Shown: piece by piece, positions 16,549-24,602 of the stretch
Layout of the letters: each line of letters begins with the position of its first letter
Numbering within the stretch: the stretch's first letter is position 1
Assembly (NCBI GenBank): GCA_016713325.1
Contig: JADJPJ010000002.1
Span: 62,001-126,000 of the forward strand
Source: Candidatus Flexifilum affinis
GTDB lineage: Bacteria; Chloroflexota; Anaerolineae; Aggregatilineales; Phototrophicaceae
Direction: 5' to 3'
Length of the DNA: 64,000 nt
Notes under the pieces: model-generated
What the model saw: the letters and a program-made list of their open reading frames with translations, nothing else
Told to the model about the DNA's origin: nothing
Database searches by the model: none
Program-made: the position numbers and the translations under genes

Positions 16549-18708
16549 ATGGCATCGACTCTCCGGCCTGACAGAGTCGTTCGGACAACCTGTCCCTATT
16601 GTGGGGTGGGCTGCCAGATGAACCTCCACGTTCAAAACGACCTGATTTACCGCGTCACCGCTCCCTTCGATAGCGCTCCGAACTTCGGCAACCTGTGCGT
16701 GAAGGGGCGCTTTGGCACCGACTTCACGACCCATCCCCGTCGGCTGCGCCGGCCCCTCATCCGCGATGGGGCGCCGGGCCAGTTTCGTGAGGCGAGCTGG
16801 GAAGAGGCCCTGACGCTGGTCAGCGAGCGGCTGGCCGACATCGTGCGGCGGCACGGCGGCGACAGCATCTCCACGTATGCCTGCGCCAAGGCGACCAACG
16901 AGGACAATTACGTCTTCCAGAAGTGGGTGCGCGCTGTGATGAAGACCAACAATGTCGATCACTGCGCGCGGCTGTGCCATGCCGGCAGCGTGACCGGCTT
17001 GCAGCTTGCCATTGGCTCCAGCGCCATGAGCAACAGCATCCGCGAGATGGAGCACCTCGACACCTTCATCGTCACCGGCAGCAACACCACCGAGACGCAC
17101 CCGGTCATCAGCCTCTTCCTCAAAAAGGCGGTGCGGCAAAACGGTGCACGGCTGATCGTCATCGACCCCCGGCAGATCGAACTGACCGACTTCGCCACGC
17201 TCTGGCTGCGACAGAAGCCCGGCACCGACGTGGCGGTCTTTCAGGCGATGGCCCATACGATTGTCACGGAAGGACTGACCGACCCGGCTTTCATCGCCAG
17301 CCGCACCGAAGATTTCGACGCCTATGTCGAGACACTGGAATCCTTCACGCCGGAATGGGCGGAAGAGGTCAGCGGCGTCCCGGCCGAGCACATCCGTCAG
17401 GCGGCCCGCATGTACGCCACCGCTGGCTCGGCCGCCATCTACTGGGGCATGGGCATCAGCCAGAGCACGCACGGCACGGACAACGCCCTGGCGCTGACCA
17501 ATCTGGCGCTGATGACCGGCCATATCGGCAAACCGGGGACCGGCCTCAACCCCCTGCGCGGACAGAACAACGTCCAGGGCTGTTCCGACAGCGGCGGGCT
17601 GCCCAATGTCTACACCGCCTATCAGCGCGTCGACGACCCGGTCGTGCGCGCCACCTTCGAGCGGGTCTGGGGCGCGTCGCTGCCGCCCATCCCCGGTCTG
17701 ACCGTCACCGAGATGGTCGACGCCGCGCTGACCGGGCAGGTCAAGGCGATGGTGGTCATGGGCGAGAACCCGCTGATGAGCGAGCCGAACCTGGCCCACG
17801 CCCAGCATGCCATGGATGCGCTGGAGTTCAGAGTCTGCATCGACATTTTCATGAACGAGACCGGCGAGCGCGCCGACGTGATCCTGCCGTCGGCCAGTTT
17901 TGCCGAGAAGGACGGGACGTTCACCAACAGCGACCGGCGGGTGCAGCGCGTGCGCCAGGCCCTGCCGCCTGTCGGCGAAGCGCGCCCGGACTGGCAGATC
18001 ATCTGCGAACTGGCGGAGCGCATGAGCGCGCTGCTCGGTCAAACGACCGGCGCCGGCTTCGACTACAGCGGGCCGGAGGCGATCTGGGAAGAGATGCGTG
18101 CCGTGACGCCGGACTTCTTCGGCATCACCTACGAACGTCTGGAGCGGGAGGGCGGGGTGCACTGGCCGTGTCCGTCGCTCGACCATCCGGGCACGCCCTA
18201 CCTGTTCGAGGACGAATTCCCGCGCGGCCGGGGCAAGTTCTGGCCGCTGGAGTACGGCACGGAGAGCGAGCTGCCCGACGCCGACTACCCCTACCATCTG
18301 ACCACCGGGCGGGTGCTCTTCCACTGGCACGGCGGCACGCTGACGCGCAACTCCAACCTCGACAAAGCCTTCCCCGAGCCGATTCTGGAGATGCACCCCG
18401 ACGACGCGCACGCACTCGGGCTGGTTTCCGGCGACTGGGTGGAGACGACTTCTCGGCGGGGCAGCGTCGTGTGCCGGGTGATGGTCACCGGTCGTTCGCC
18501 GCAGGGCACGGTTTTCCTGCCGTTTCACTTTGTCGAGGCGGCGGCCAATCTGCTGACACTGAACAAGATCGACAAGCGGGCCAAGATCCCCGATTTCAAA
18601 ATGGCGGCGGTGCGCTTGCGCAAGGGTGACGCGCCGGAGCGAGAGGGGGGCGATATCCCCCTGAGCGAGCGCGGGGCGATCAAGGAACCCACCCGCCATG
18701 TCCATTGA
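16549..18708 (+). CDS. NAD-linked formate dehydrogenase, catalytic subunit (Cys type)
   Basis: Molybdenum or tungsten bis-MGD formate dehydrogenase subunit that interconverts formate and CO2. The 719-residue protein has an N-terminal [4Fe-4S] site (C15, C18, C22, C50 in CPYCGVGC and GNLCVKG). The active-site stretch VDHCARLCHAGSV puts Cys143 where E. coli FdhF has selenocysteine, followed by the conserved His. The C-terminal MGD-binding domain includes YHLTTGRVLFHWHGG. No Tat signal is present, so it is cytoplasmic. The N-terminal ferredoxin-like extension of FdsA-type subunits is absent and is supplied by a separate gene at 20912. It heads an operon with mobA, a NuoE-NuoF fusion, the Fe-S subunit and fdhD, fitting a soluble NAD-dependent enzyme. 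Confidence 0.93.
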   Translation: MASTLRPDRVVRTTCPYCGVGCQMNLHVQNDLIYRVTAPFDSAPNFGNLCVKGRFGTDFTTHPRRLRRPLIRDGAPGQFREASWEEALTLVSERLADIVRRHGGDSISTYACAKATNEDNYVFQKWVRAVMKTNNVDHCARLCHAGSVTGLQLAIGSSAMSNSIREMEHLDTFIVTGSNTTETHPVISLFLKKAVRQNGARLIVIDPRQIELTDFATLWLRQKPGTDVAVFQAMAHTIVTEGLTDPAFIASRTEDFDAYVETLESFTPEWAEEVSGVPAEHIRQAARMYATAGSAAIYWGMGISQSTHGTDNALALTNLALMTGHIGKPGTGLNPLRGQNNVQGCSDSGGLPNVYTAYQRVDDPVVRATFERVWGASLPPIPGLTVTEMVDAALTGQVKAMVVMGENPLMSEPNLAHAQHAMDALEFRVCIDIFMNETGERADVILPSASFAEKDGTFTNSDRRVQRVRQALPPVGEARPDWQIICELAERMSALLGQTTGAGFDYSGPEAIWEEMRAVTPDFFGITYERLEREGGVHWPCPSLDHPGTPYLFEDEFPRGRGKFWPLEYGTESELPDADYPYHLTTGRVLFHWHGGTLTRNSNLDKAFPEPILEMHPDDAHALGLVSGDWVETTSRRGSVVCRVMVTGRSPQGTVFLPFHFVEAAANLLTLNKIDKRAKIPDFKMAAVRLRKGDAPEREGGDIPLSERGAIKEPTRHVH

Positions 18709-19063
18709 GGGCAGGGCGAAGGTGAATGTGACGGTCGCCATCATGGCCGGCGGCAAAAGCTCGCGGATGGGCACCGACAAGTCGTTTGTCCCTATCCTGG
18801 GCAAGCCGCTGATCGAGCACATTCTGGAACGGGTGGGTGACCTGGGGCAGCAGGAGACGGTCCTGATCACCAACCGGCCGGACGATTATGCCGCCCTGGG
18901 CCTGCCGATCCAGTTCAAGGTGGTAGGTTTCTACGATCGGGTGCGGGTGCGCACCGTCGACGAGGCGGAGTACGAGCCGTTCGATCCGCGCCATCTGTCG
19001 TTTTACAACGTCAATACGCCGCAGGAACTGGCGGAGGCGCAGCGGCTGGCCAATGAAATTTGA
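18698..19063 (+). CDS. mobA: Molybdenum cofactor guanylyltransferase MobA, internally deleted
   Basis: MobA attaches GMP to molybdopterin to make the MGD cofactor that the adjacent formate dehydrogenase needs. The N-terminus has the nucleotide-binding motif MAGGKSSRMGTDKSF and the C-terminus has the family ending FYNVNTPQELAEAQ. The protein is only 121 residues instead of about 190-200. The middle is missing: there is no GPLGG or CDMPF stretch, and the frame passes straight from NRPDDYAALGLPI to QFKVVGFYDRVRV. This is an in-frame loss of roughly 75-80 codons, including the metal- and substrate-binding aspartate, so activity is doubtful. It overlaps the fdhA stop by 11 bp. It is a natural deletion, a collapsed assembly, or an unusual mini-MobA. 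Confidence 0.8.
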   Translation: MSIEGRAKVNVTVAIMAGGKSSRMGTDKSFVPILGKPLIEHILERVGDLGQQETVLITNRPDDYAALGLPIQFKVVGFYDRVRVRTVDEAEYEPFDPRHLSFYNVNTPQELAEAQRLANEI

Positions 19064-19086
19064 TTTGTAAGTGCGGAGAACTGTAG

Positions 19087-19108
19087 GGGCGGACCAGCGT
19101 ATCCGCCC
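19087..19108. repeat. Small GC hairpin in the fdh operon
   Basis: Stem GGGCGGA/TCCGCCC with an 8-nt loop, 23 bp after the mobA stop. The same stem sequence occurs at 3863-3881. It follows TGTAG, a form common in dispersed intergenic palindromes of GC-rich genomes. It could also set transcript stability between mobA and the NuoEF-like gene. Confidence 0.5.
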
Positions 19109-19169
19109 AGAGCCATTTTCGGAAACGCTGTCCGCCTTACCAGCGAGCAGTTGAATAAAGGATGTTGTT

Positions 19170-20888
19170 TTGAACGTGAATGCTTCTTCGCAGACGCAAA
19201 CAATGCATTCCTGGGACGCGCTGTGCGAACGCTACCAGGGCCGGGCGCGCGAGGCGCTCCTCCCGCTGCTGTGGGAGATTCAGACCCAGGAGGGCTATCT
19301 CTCGCCAGAGGCGGTGCGCGCGGTCTCCCAGACCCTGCGCGTGCCCGAGGCCGACATCTACGGCGTGATCGGCTTCTACACCCTGTTCCACGACCAGCCG
19401 ACCGGCGACACGATCGTGCGCCTGTGCGCTGACCAGTCATGCGGGCTGGCCGGCTCGGAAGCGCTGTACGAAACGCTGCATCAGCAGTTGGAAGAGAAAC
19501 AGGGCGGTGGCGGATCGATTACGCTGGAACACAGCACCTGCCTGGGCCTGTGCGAACATGCGCCCTCTACGCTGGTCAGCCGCCGGGGTGAACCCGATAT
19601 TGCTTACGGGCCGGTGCGGTCGCTGGACGATGCCCTGGGCGAACTGCCCAATACCCCTGGCGTGGTCGCAGCCGGCTATCCCGCCGTACTGCTGGCCGGC
19701 GTGCAGGGCAAGCGGGTCGAGACGCTGGCGGACTACGGCGACTATGCCGGTCTGCGCCGCGTACTGGAGACGATGACCCCACAAGACGTGATCGCCGAGG
19801 TCAAGGCCTCCGGCTTGATCGGACGCGGCGGCGCGGCCTTCCCGACCGGCGTCAAGTGGGAGAGCATGTGGGCGAACCCGCCGGAGCGTCCCCGCTACGT
19901 GGTCTGCAATGCCGACGAGAGCGAACCCGGCACCTTCAAGGACCGGGTATTGATGGAAGGACGCCCGCACCTGCTGCTGGAGGGCATCCTGCTCTCCGGC
20001 TACGCCGTCGGGGCGCAGCAGGGCTATCTGTTCATCCGCGGCGAATTCCCGGAGTCGGCGCGGCGCATGCAGGCCGCCATCGATGAAGCGGCCTGCGCCG
20101 GGCTGATCGGCGAGAACATCATGGGCACAGGTTATTCGTTTAAGCTGGAGGTCCGCCGCGGGGCAGGAGCTTACATCTGCGGCGAAGAGACGGCCCTCTT
20201 CGAGGCCATCGAAGGCAAGCGCGGCTTCCCGCGCATCAAGCCGCCCTTCCCGACCACACACGGCCTGTTTGGCGCGCCGACGGCCGTCAACAATGTCGAA
20301 ACGCTGTGCGCCGTGCCGGGCATCCTGCGCCACGGCGCGGCCTGGTTCAAGCAGTGGGGTACGGAACGCAGCACCGGCACCAAGCTGGTCTCGGTCAGTG
20401 GTCATGTCGCACGTCCGGGCGTCTACGAGATCGCGCCGGGTGTGCCGCTGCGCACGCTGCTCACCGAGTACTGCGGCGGGGTGCGCGGCGATCTTCAGGC
20501 TGTGCTGATGGGCGGCGCTTCCGGTACCTTCCTGTCGCCGGATCAGATCGACGTGCCGCTGACCTTCGAGGATCTGCGGGCCATCGGCTCGACCTTCGGC
20601 TCCGGCTCGGTGATCGTCTACAACGCCACCGTCGATCTGCGCGATGTACTGCGGCGGCTGGGGCGCTTTTTCCAGCACGAGAGCTGCGGCAAGTGCTTCC
20701 CCTGCCAGTTGGGCACCCAGCGCCAGTTGGAGATCCTGAATCGGGCGGAGGCGGCGATCCCCGGCGACCGCCAGCGGCTGATCGACATCGGGCTGACCAT
20801 GACCGAGGCGTCGCTGTGCGCGCTGGGGCAGACGGCCGCCTCCGCGGTATTGAGCGCGCTGGAGAAATGGCCCGATCTGATTCCGTAG
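19170..20888 (+). CDS. NuoE-NuoF fusion: diaphorase subunit of formate dehydrogenase
   Basis: The electron-output module that passes electrons from the Fe-S subunit to NAD+. Residues 1-150 are a NuoE/FdsG-type thioredoxin-like [2Fe-2S] domain with C86, C91, C124 and C128 (CADQSC, STCLGLC). Residues 190-572 are NuoF/Fds[14 protein letters not shown] begins the flavin/NADH part, [17 protein letters not shown] and [13 protein letters not shown] follow, and the [4Fe-4S] motif is SCGKCFPC with a distal Cys in TEASLCALG. The two are separate proteins in Ralstonia-type Fds enzymes. TTG at 19170 is taken as start because AAAGGA lies about nine bases upstream; the alternative is ATG at 19203. The Fe-S subunit follows after 23 bp. 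Confidence 0.9.
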   Translation: MNVNASSQTQTMHSWDALCERYQGRAREALLPLLWEIQTQEGYLSPEAVRAVSQTLRVPEADIYGVIGFYTLFHDQPTGDTIVRLCADQSCGLAGSEALYETLHQQLEEKQGGGGSITLEHSTCLGLCEHAPSTLVSRRGEPDIAYGPVRSLDDALGELPNTPGVVAAGYPAVLLAGVQGKRVETLADYGDYAGLRRVLETMTPQDVIAEVKASGLIGRGGAAFPTGVKWESMWANPPERPRYVVCNADESEPGTFKDRVLMEGRPHLLLEGILLSGYAVGAQQGYLFIRGEFPESARRMQAAIDEAACAGLIGENIMGTGYSFKLEVRRGAGAYICGEETALFEAIEGKRGFPRIKPPFPTTHGLFGAPTAVNNVETLCAVPGILRHGAAWFKQWGTERSTGTKLVSVSGHVARPGVYEIAPGVPLRTLLTEYCGGVRGDLQAVLMGGASGTFLSPDQIDVPLTFEDLRAIGSTFGSGSVIVYNATVDLRDVLRRLGRFFQHESCGKCFPCQLGTQRQLEILNRAEAAIPGDRQRLIDIGLTMTEASLCALGQTAASAVLSALEKWPDLIP

Positions 20889-20911
20889 AACATGGCAGGG
20901 GAGGTGGGATC

Positions 20912-21619
20912 ATGAGCGAAACGGTGACGCTGACCATCGACGGGCAGGAGATCACCGTGCCGGCTGGGACCACGCTGCTGGAGGCGGCACGCCAGCTCGG
21001 CCAGGATGTGCCGGTCATCTGCTACCACGACGCGACCACTTCCGAGGGGCTGTGCCGAATCTGCGTGGTCGACGTCAACGGCGGACGGCGGCTGATGCCC
21101 GCCTGCGTCACCCCCTGCCAGGCCGGCACAAAGGTCGAGACGCGCAATGAGCGGGTGGATCGGAGCCGCCGCACCCTTCTGGAGATGCTCCAGTCGGCGG
21201 TCGATCTGTCAGGCGCGCCGGAGATTCAGGCGCTGGCCGACGAATACGATGCCGACCCGGAGCGCTTTCCGGGCGCGGCCCGGCGCGAGCAGCCGCTCTA
21301 CGACGACAACCCGTTCTATGTGCGCGACTACAGTCAGTGCGTGCTGTGCTGGCGCTGCGTCCAGGTTTGCGGCGACGATGCGCAGTACACCTTCGCCCTG
21401 ACGCTGACCCAGCGCGGCTTCGAGACCAGCGTCGCCACCGCTTTCCATGTGCCCATGACCGAGTCGCCCTGCGTCTTCTGCGGGCAATGCGTGGGCGTCT
21501 GCCCGACCGGCGCGCTCAAGCCGAAGATCGAGTACGGGCTGGAGCAGGGCTGGAGCGCGGACATGCTGCGCCAGAGCACCCGCCGCAAACGTGCGCCCAG
21601 GACCGAGGAAGAAGGTTGA
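20912..21619 (+). CDS. Iron-sulfur electron-transfer subunit of formate dehydrogenase (HoxU/NuoG N-terminus-like)
   Basis: A 235-residue protein linking the catalytic subunit and the diaphorase. Residues 1-75 are a plant-type [2Fe-2S] domain with C37, C48, C51 and C65. Residues 140-200 hold a two-[4Fe-4S] ferredoxin domain ([11 protein letters not shown] and [14 protein letters not shown]). The His-Cys3 [4Fe-4S] motif normally between them in NuoG, HoxU and FdsA is absent: the region reads [19 protein letters not shown] with neither His nor Cys. The subunit therefore appears to lack one cluster. ATG at 20912 follows GGGGAGG. The stop overlaps the fdhD start (TGATG), so translation is coupled. 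Confidence 0.9.
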   Translation: MSETVTLTIDGQEITVPAGTTLLEAARQLGQDVPVICYHDATTSEGLCRICVVDVNGGRRLMPACVTPCQAGTKVETRNERVDRSRRTLLEMLQSAVDLSGAPEIQALADEYDADPERFPGAARREQPLYDDNPFYVRDYSQCVLCWRCVQVCGDDAQYTFALTLTQRGFETSVATAFHVPMTESPCVFCGQCVGVCPTGALKPKIEYGLEQGWSADMLRQSTRRKRAPRTEEEG

Positions 21620-22407
21620 TGGCGGAATACCATCCGGGCGCCGCGCCGTGCGATTACTGGCTCTGGCAGGAGGGTTCGGCCGAGCTGACCCGCGGCGGCA
21701 TCATCGAGGAGTCGCTCGTCACCCTCTACGTCAACGGCCAGGATCTGGCCACCGTCATGTGCAGCCCGCTCGACCAGGAGGCACTGGCCCTGGGTTTCCT
21801 CTTCACCGAGGGCGTTATCGCCTCGATGGACGAGGTGGGGCTGGTCAAGGCCAACGTGGCGCGGACCGTCATCGATGTGCTGCTCAATCGCAGCACCTTC
21901 GATCCGCCGCGGCGCATGATCCTCACTTCCGGCTGTGGGGGTGGCGTCACCTTCGACCATCTGACCGAAACGTACCCGCCGCTGATCAGCGACTACTGCA
22001 CGCAGGCTCCGGTCATCTTCGACCGCATGCGGGATTTGCAGGGGAGCGCCCAGCTCTATCAGCAGGTGCGCGGCGTACATACGGCTGTTCTGGCGAACGA
22101 CGAACGTCTGCTGGCCAGCGCCGAGGATGTTGGCCGGCACAATGCCGTGGACAAGATCGCCGGCAAGGCGCTGATGGCCGGCATCGACACCCGCGACTGC
22201 ATGATCCTGACCAGCGGGCGTATCAGTTCGGAGATGCTGAGCAAGGCGCGGCGGATGAACGTGCCGCTGGTCGCCAGCCGCACCTCGCCGACGACGATCA
22301 CGGTGCGGCTGGCCGAAGCGTGGAACATCTGCGTGGTCGGCTACGTGCGACATGGCAGTCTGCGCGTTTACACCCACCCGGAGCGGCTGGGGTTGCCGAC
22401 GGGTTAG
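21619..22407 (+). CDS. fdhD: Formate dehydrogenase accessory sulfurtransferase FdhD
   Basis: Cytoplasmic protein that transfers sulfur from a cysteine desulfurase to the MGD cofactor, a step needed for formate dehydrogenase activity. The 262-residue product shows the family core: EESLVTLYVNGQ, FLFTEGVI, the cysteine loop LTSGCGGG near residue 99, AEDVGRHNAVDKI near residue 172, and TSGRISSEML. E. coli FdhD has a CxxC in the loop, whereas here only the first cysteine is present, as in many other bacterial members. It starts within the stop codon of the Fe-S subunit gene and ends the operon, which holds everything except a full MobA for maturing a soluble formate dehydrogenase. Confidence 0.93.
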   Translation: MAEYHPGAAPCDYWLWQEGSAELTRGGIIEESLVTLYVNGQDLATVMCSPLDQEALALGFLFTEGVIASMDEVGLVKANVARTVIDVLLNRSTFDPPRRMILTSGCGGGVTFDHLTETYPPLISDYCTQAPVIFDRMRDLQGSAQLYQQVRGVHTAVLANDERLLASAEDVGRHNAVDKIAGKALMAGIDTRDCMILTSGRISSEMLSKARRMNVPLVASRTSPTTITVRLAEAWNICVVGYVRHGSLRVYTHPERLGLPTG

Positions 22408-22473
22408 CGTCCGTCTGGAATCCAGGGGGCTTGTCCTGGCTTGTCCTCTCCCCTGCTGCGCTTTGCCGACCTG

Positions 22474-22499
22474 CCCCTCTCCACTGCAATGGAGAGGGG
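22474..22499. repeat. Perfect hairpin between convergent genes
   Basis: A 9-bp stem CCCCTCTCC/GGAGAGGGG with an 8-nt loop, in the 127-bp gap between fdhD and the convergent secreted-protein gene. It lacks a T-run. The surrounding CCCCTCTCC...GAGGGGTGAGG text resembles elements at 53863 and 59085, so it may be a dispersed repeat that also limits read-through. Confidence 0.55.
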
Positions 22500-22534
22500 A
22501 CTGAGGGGTGAGGTCAGATGGCGCTGCCGACGCT

Positions 22535-23497
22535 CTAGCCGACGGGCACGTACTCCCCGTCCTGCCACTGGAACAGTACTTCCGTTGTGCGGCCGCAGTG
22601 CAGCGGAGAGCCTTCCTCGCCGCCATTGCTGGGCACGAAGACGCTGCCATCCTCGCGGATCTCCCAGTTCAACGTCGCGCCGGGGCTGCACCAGTCGTCA
22701 AAGGCCACTCGCAGCTCCACGGCCGGGAAGCGATCCTCCCAGGACAGCACGGCCAGCTCTTTCGCTTCGCCCGCGCCGGTGCTCCGAACCTGAGTGACGA
22801 ACGTCAGCGGCCCGCCTTCGACGTCCAGCACCGTCACTTCCGGTTCGGGGGCGTAGCCCAGCGCCTGGTGCGGCTCGGCGACGCTGAGCAGATGGTTCTC
22901 GGTCATGGCATAGGTGAGCCGTTCCGGGGTCTGGTCGGTGACGAACTCCGTGACCGGCGCGATCACCTGACCCTGCCAGCCCTCCGCTGTCATGAAGAAG
23001 GCGATGCTCAGGCCGCCGCGAATCTGGTAGACGGTCGCGTCGGAAAAGTAGGGTACCTGCGTGTGCAGCAGCAGTTCGTCGGTCCCATCCCCGTTGAGAT
23101 CGACCAGTGCCGTCGAGGGCGTGAAGTCGCTGCGCAGCGGCAGCGGGCTGTCCAGCCCCAGGTCAATCGACTCGATCGGCGCGGGCAGGAGGCTCGCCTC
23201 CGCCAGCACGTCGCGCAGTTCCTGCTGCTCGGCAAGCGGCTGTCCGGCGATCGCGCAGTGATTGAGGAGGAACTCGCTGGCGCCCACCAGTCGGCGGACG
23301 ATGTTCACCCAATCGTCGCTCTCCCATGCGATCACCCCATCGTCAATCTTGGCCGTCGAGCGGGCGTAAACTTCGGCGACGAAATCGCGCGTATCCGAAA
23401 AGCCTGAGGTGCATGCTTCCTGCGCCTCGGCCGCCGGGCCAGTGCCTGCCGCCAACAGGGTCAGAGCCAGGATGGCCAGCCAGAGTCTTTGCTTCAC
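22535..23497 (-). CDS. Secreted protein with an FG-GAP/VCBS-like calcium motif
   Basis: I do not recognise a named family. The 320-residue protein has a clear Sec signal peptide (MKQRLWLAILALTLLAAGTG, cleavage likely after AEA-QEA) and no lipobox. Residues 110-190 contain DLNGDGTDELLLHTQ, a calcium-loop pattern of FG-GAP/VCBS-type repeats, followed by strands typical of a small beta-sheet domain. Several cysteines (near residues 29, 81, 271 and 301) could form disulfides outside the cell. The gene stands alone, convergent with fdhD. Its function is unknown; it may be a surface sensor or binding protein. Confidence 0.65.
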   Translation of the reverse strand: MKQRLWLAILALTLLAAGTGPAAEAQEACTSGFSDTRDFVAEVYARSTAKIDDGVIAWESDDWVNIVRRLVGASEFLLNHCAIAGQPLAEQQELRDVLAEASLLPAPIESIDLGLDSPLPLRSDFTPSTALVDLNGDGTDELLLHTQVPYFSDATVYQIRGGLSIAFFMTAEGWQGQVIAPVTEFVTDQTPERLTYAMTENHLLSVAEPHQALGYAPEPEVTVLDVEGGPLTFVTQVRSTGAGEAKELAVLSWEDRFPAVELRVAFDDWCSPGATLNWEIREDGSVFVPSNGGEEGSPLHCGRTTEVLFQWQDGEYVPVG

Positions 23498-23925
23498 TGT
23501 CTACTCCTGAATCGCTACGCTTATGGGCACAGTATAGAGCGTAGGCGGAGCACGATTCATCGGACGGGCGGGTGACCGCCGATTCGGTTGTTTGTCCCAT
23601 ACGGCTCTCCGACTTTCGGCGCATCGCCGAATGGAAAAAGGCATGAAGCGGGATCGTCCCGGTGCAGGGGGACATCCGCACTGATTTCCGGTACTCTGGA
23701 GGTTGTGAGAACGCAACCCGACCGGCCTGTCGTCCAGAAGGCAGAGGGCGGCGGGCGCGGCTCCGCCGACACCTGCATGCATCGCGGTCAGGGTGGCCTA
23801 TGCGACCTTCCGACTTTCGGCGGAGCCGCGGTCCCGCTTTCGACGGATTTCTGCCGTCCTTCCTCGGTACAGGGGCGGTGTAGAGGGCCGGATCCGCGTA
23901 TAATTCCAGGACCAAAGACGAGAAG
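23498..23925. other. 428-bp intergenic region
   Basis: No convincing gene on either strand. It contains a 14-bp direct repeat (TCCGACTTTCGGCG at 23608-23621 and 23809-23822) and a TATAAT at 23899-23904 that could serve as -10 of the response-regulator gene, though the -35 is poor. Several short frames exist but lack ribosome-binding sites and protein-like composition. Confidence 0.5.
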
Positions 23926-24573
23926 ATGATGATGCCCATTCGTATTGTGATTGCGGACGATCATGCGGTCGTCCGTCAGGGATTGAAAATGTTTCTCAGC
24001 CTTGATCCGGAACTGGAGATCATAGGAGAGGCTGTCGACGGCAAACAGGCCATCGAACTGGCCGGCAGCCTGCGCCCGGATATTGTCCTGATGGATCTGG
24101 TGATGCCGGTCCTGGGGGGGGTGGATGCCATCGCCGCCATCCGGCGCGATCTGCCCGACGTGGAAGTGATCGCCCTGACCAGCGTTCTGGAGGACAAATC
24201 CGTGGTAGACGCCGTGCGCGCCGGCGCGATCGGTTATCTGCTCAAGGACACCGAAGCCGACGATCTGATCCGCGCCATCAAGTCGGCGGCGGCCGGCCAG
24301 GTGCAGCTTTCACCACGCGCAGCCGCCCGCCTCATGCGCGAAGTCCGTGCCCCGGAAAACCCGGAGACGCTGACCGACCGCGAGACCGAGGTGCTGCGAT
24401 TGCTGGCAGCCGGGCTGTCCAACAAGGAGATTGCCGAAAAGCTGGTGATCGGCGAGAAGACGGTCAAGACGCACGTGAGCAATATTCTGGCGAAACTCAA
24501 CATGACCAGCCGCACGCAGGCCGCGCTTCATGCCGTGCGCATTGGTCTGGTCGAAGGGCCGACCACGGAATGA
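23926..24573 (+). CDS. NarL/FixJ-type response regulator
   Basis: A 215-residue two-component regulator that binds DNA when phosphorylated. The receiver domain (residues 4-125) has the acidic pair D11-D12, the phospho-acceptor D57 in IVLMDLVMP, and the conserved Lys in GYLLKDTEADD. The C-terminal LuxR-type helix-turn-helix (residues 150-205) includes LTDRETEVLRLLAAGLSNKE and VIGEKTVKTHVSNILAKL. It lies 29 bp before a cytoplasmic GAF-domain histidine kinase, its presumed partner. The organisation and domain types resemble LiaR and NarL systems. Target genes cannot be inferred. Confidence 0.93.
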   Translation: MMMPIRIVIADDHAVVRQGLKMFLSLDPELEIIGEAVDGKQAIELAGSLRPDIVLMDLVMPVLGGVDAIAAIRRDLPDVEVIALTSVLEDKSVVDAVRAGAIGYLLKDTEADDLIRAIKSAAAGQVQLSPRAAARLMREVRAPENPETLTDRETEVLRLLAAGLSNKEIAEKLVIGEKTVKTHVSNILAKLNMTSRTQAALHAVRIGLVEGPTTE

Positions 24574-24602
24574 GCAGAGGGATTTGACCCGGAAAGGGCG
24601 GC

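Noticed and set aside
16549..18708. Selenocysteine formate dehydrogenase
   Set aside because: The active-site codon is a Cys codon (RLCHAGSV), with no in-frame TGA, so no Sec insertion is needed.
16444..18873. Long minus-strand open frame upstream of the deoxyribosyltransferase
   Set aside because: It is antisense to the formate dehydrogenase catalytic gene; only its last 135 codons form a real protein. The rest has low-complexity, Arg/His/Gln-rich composition.
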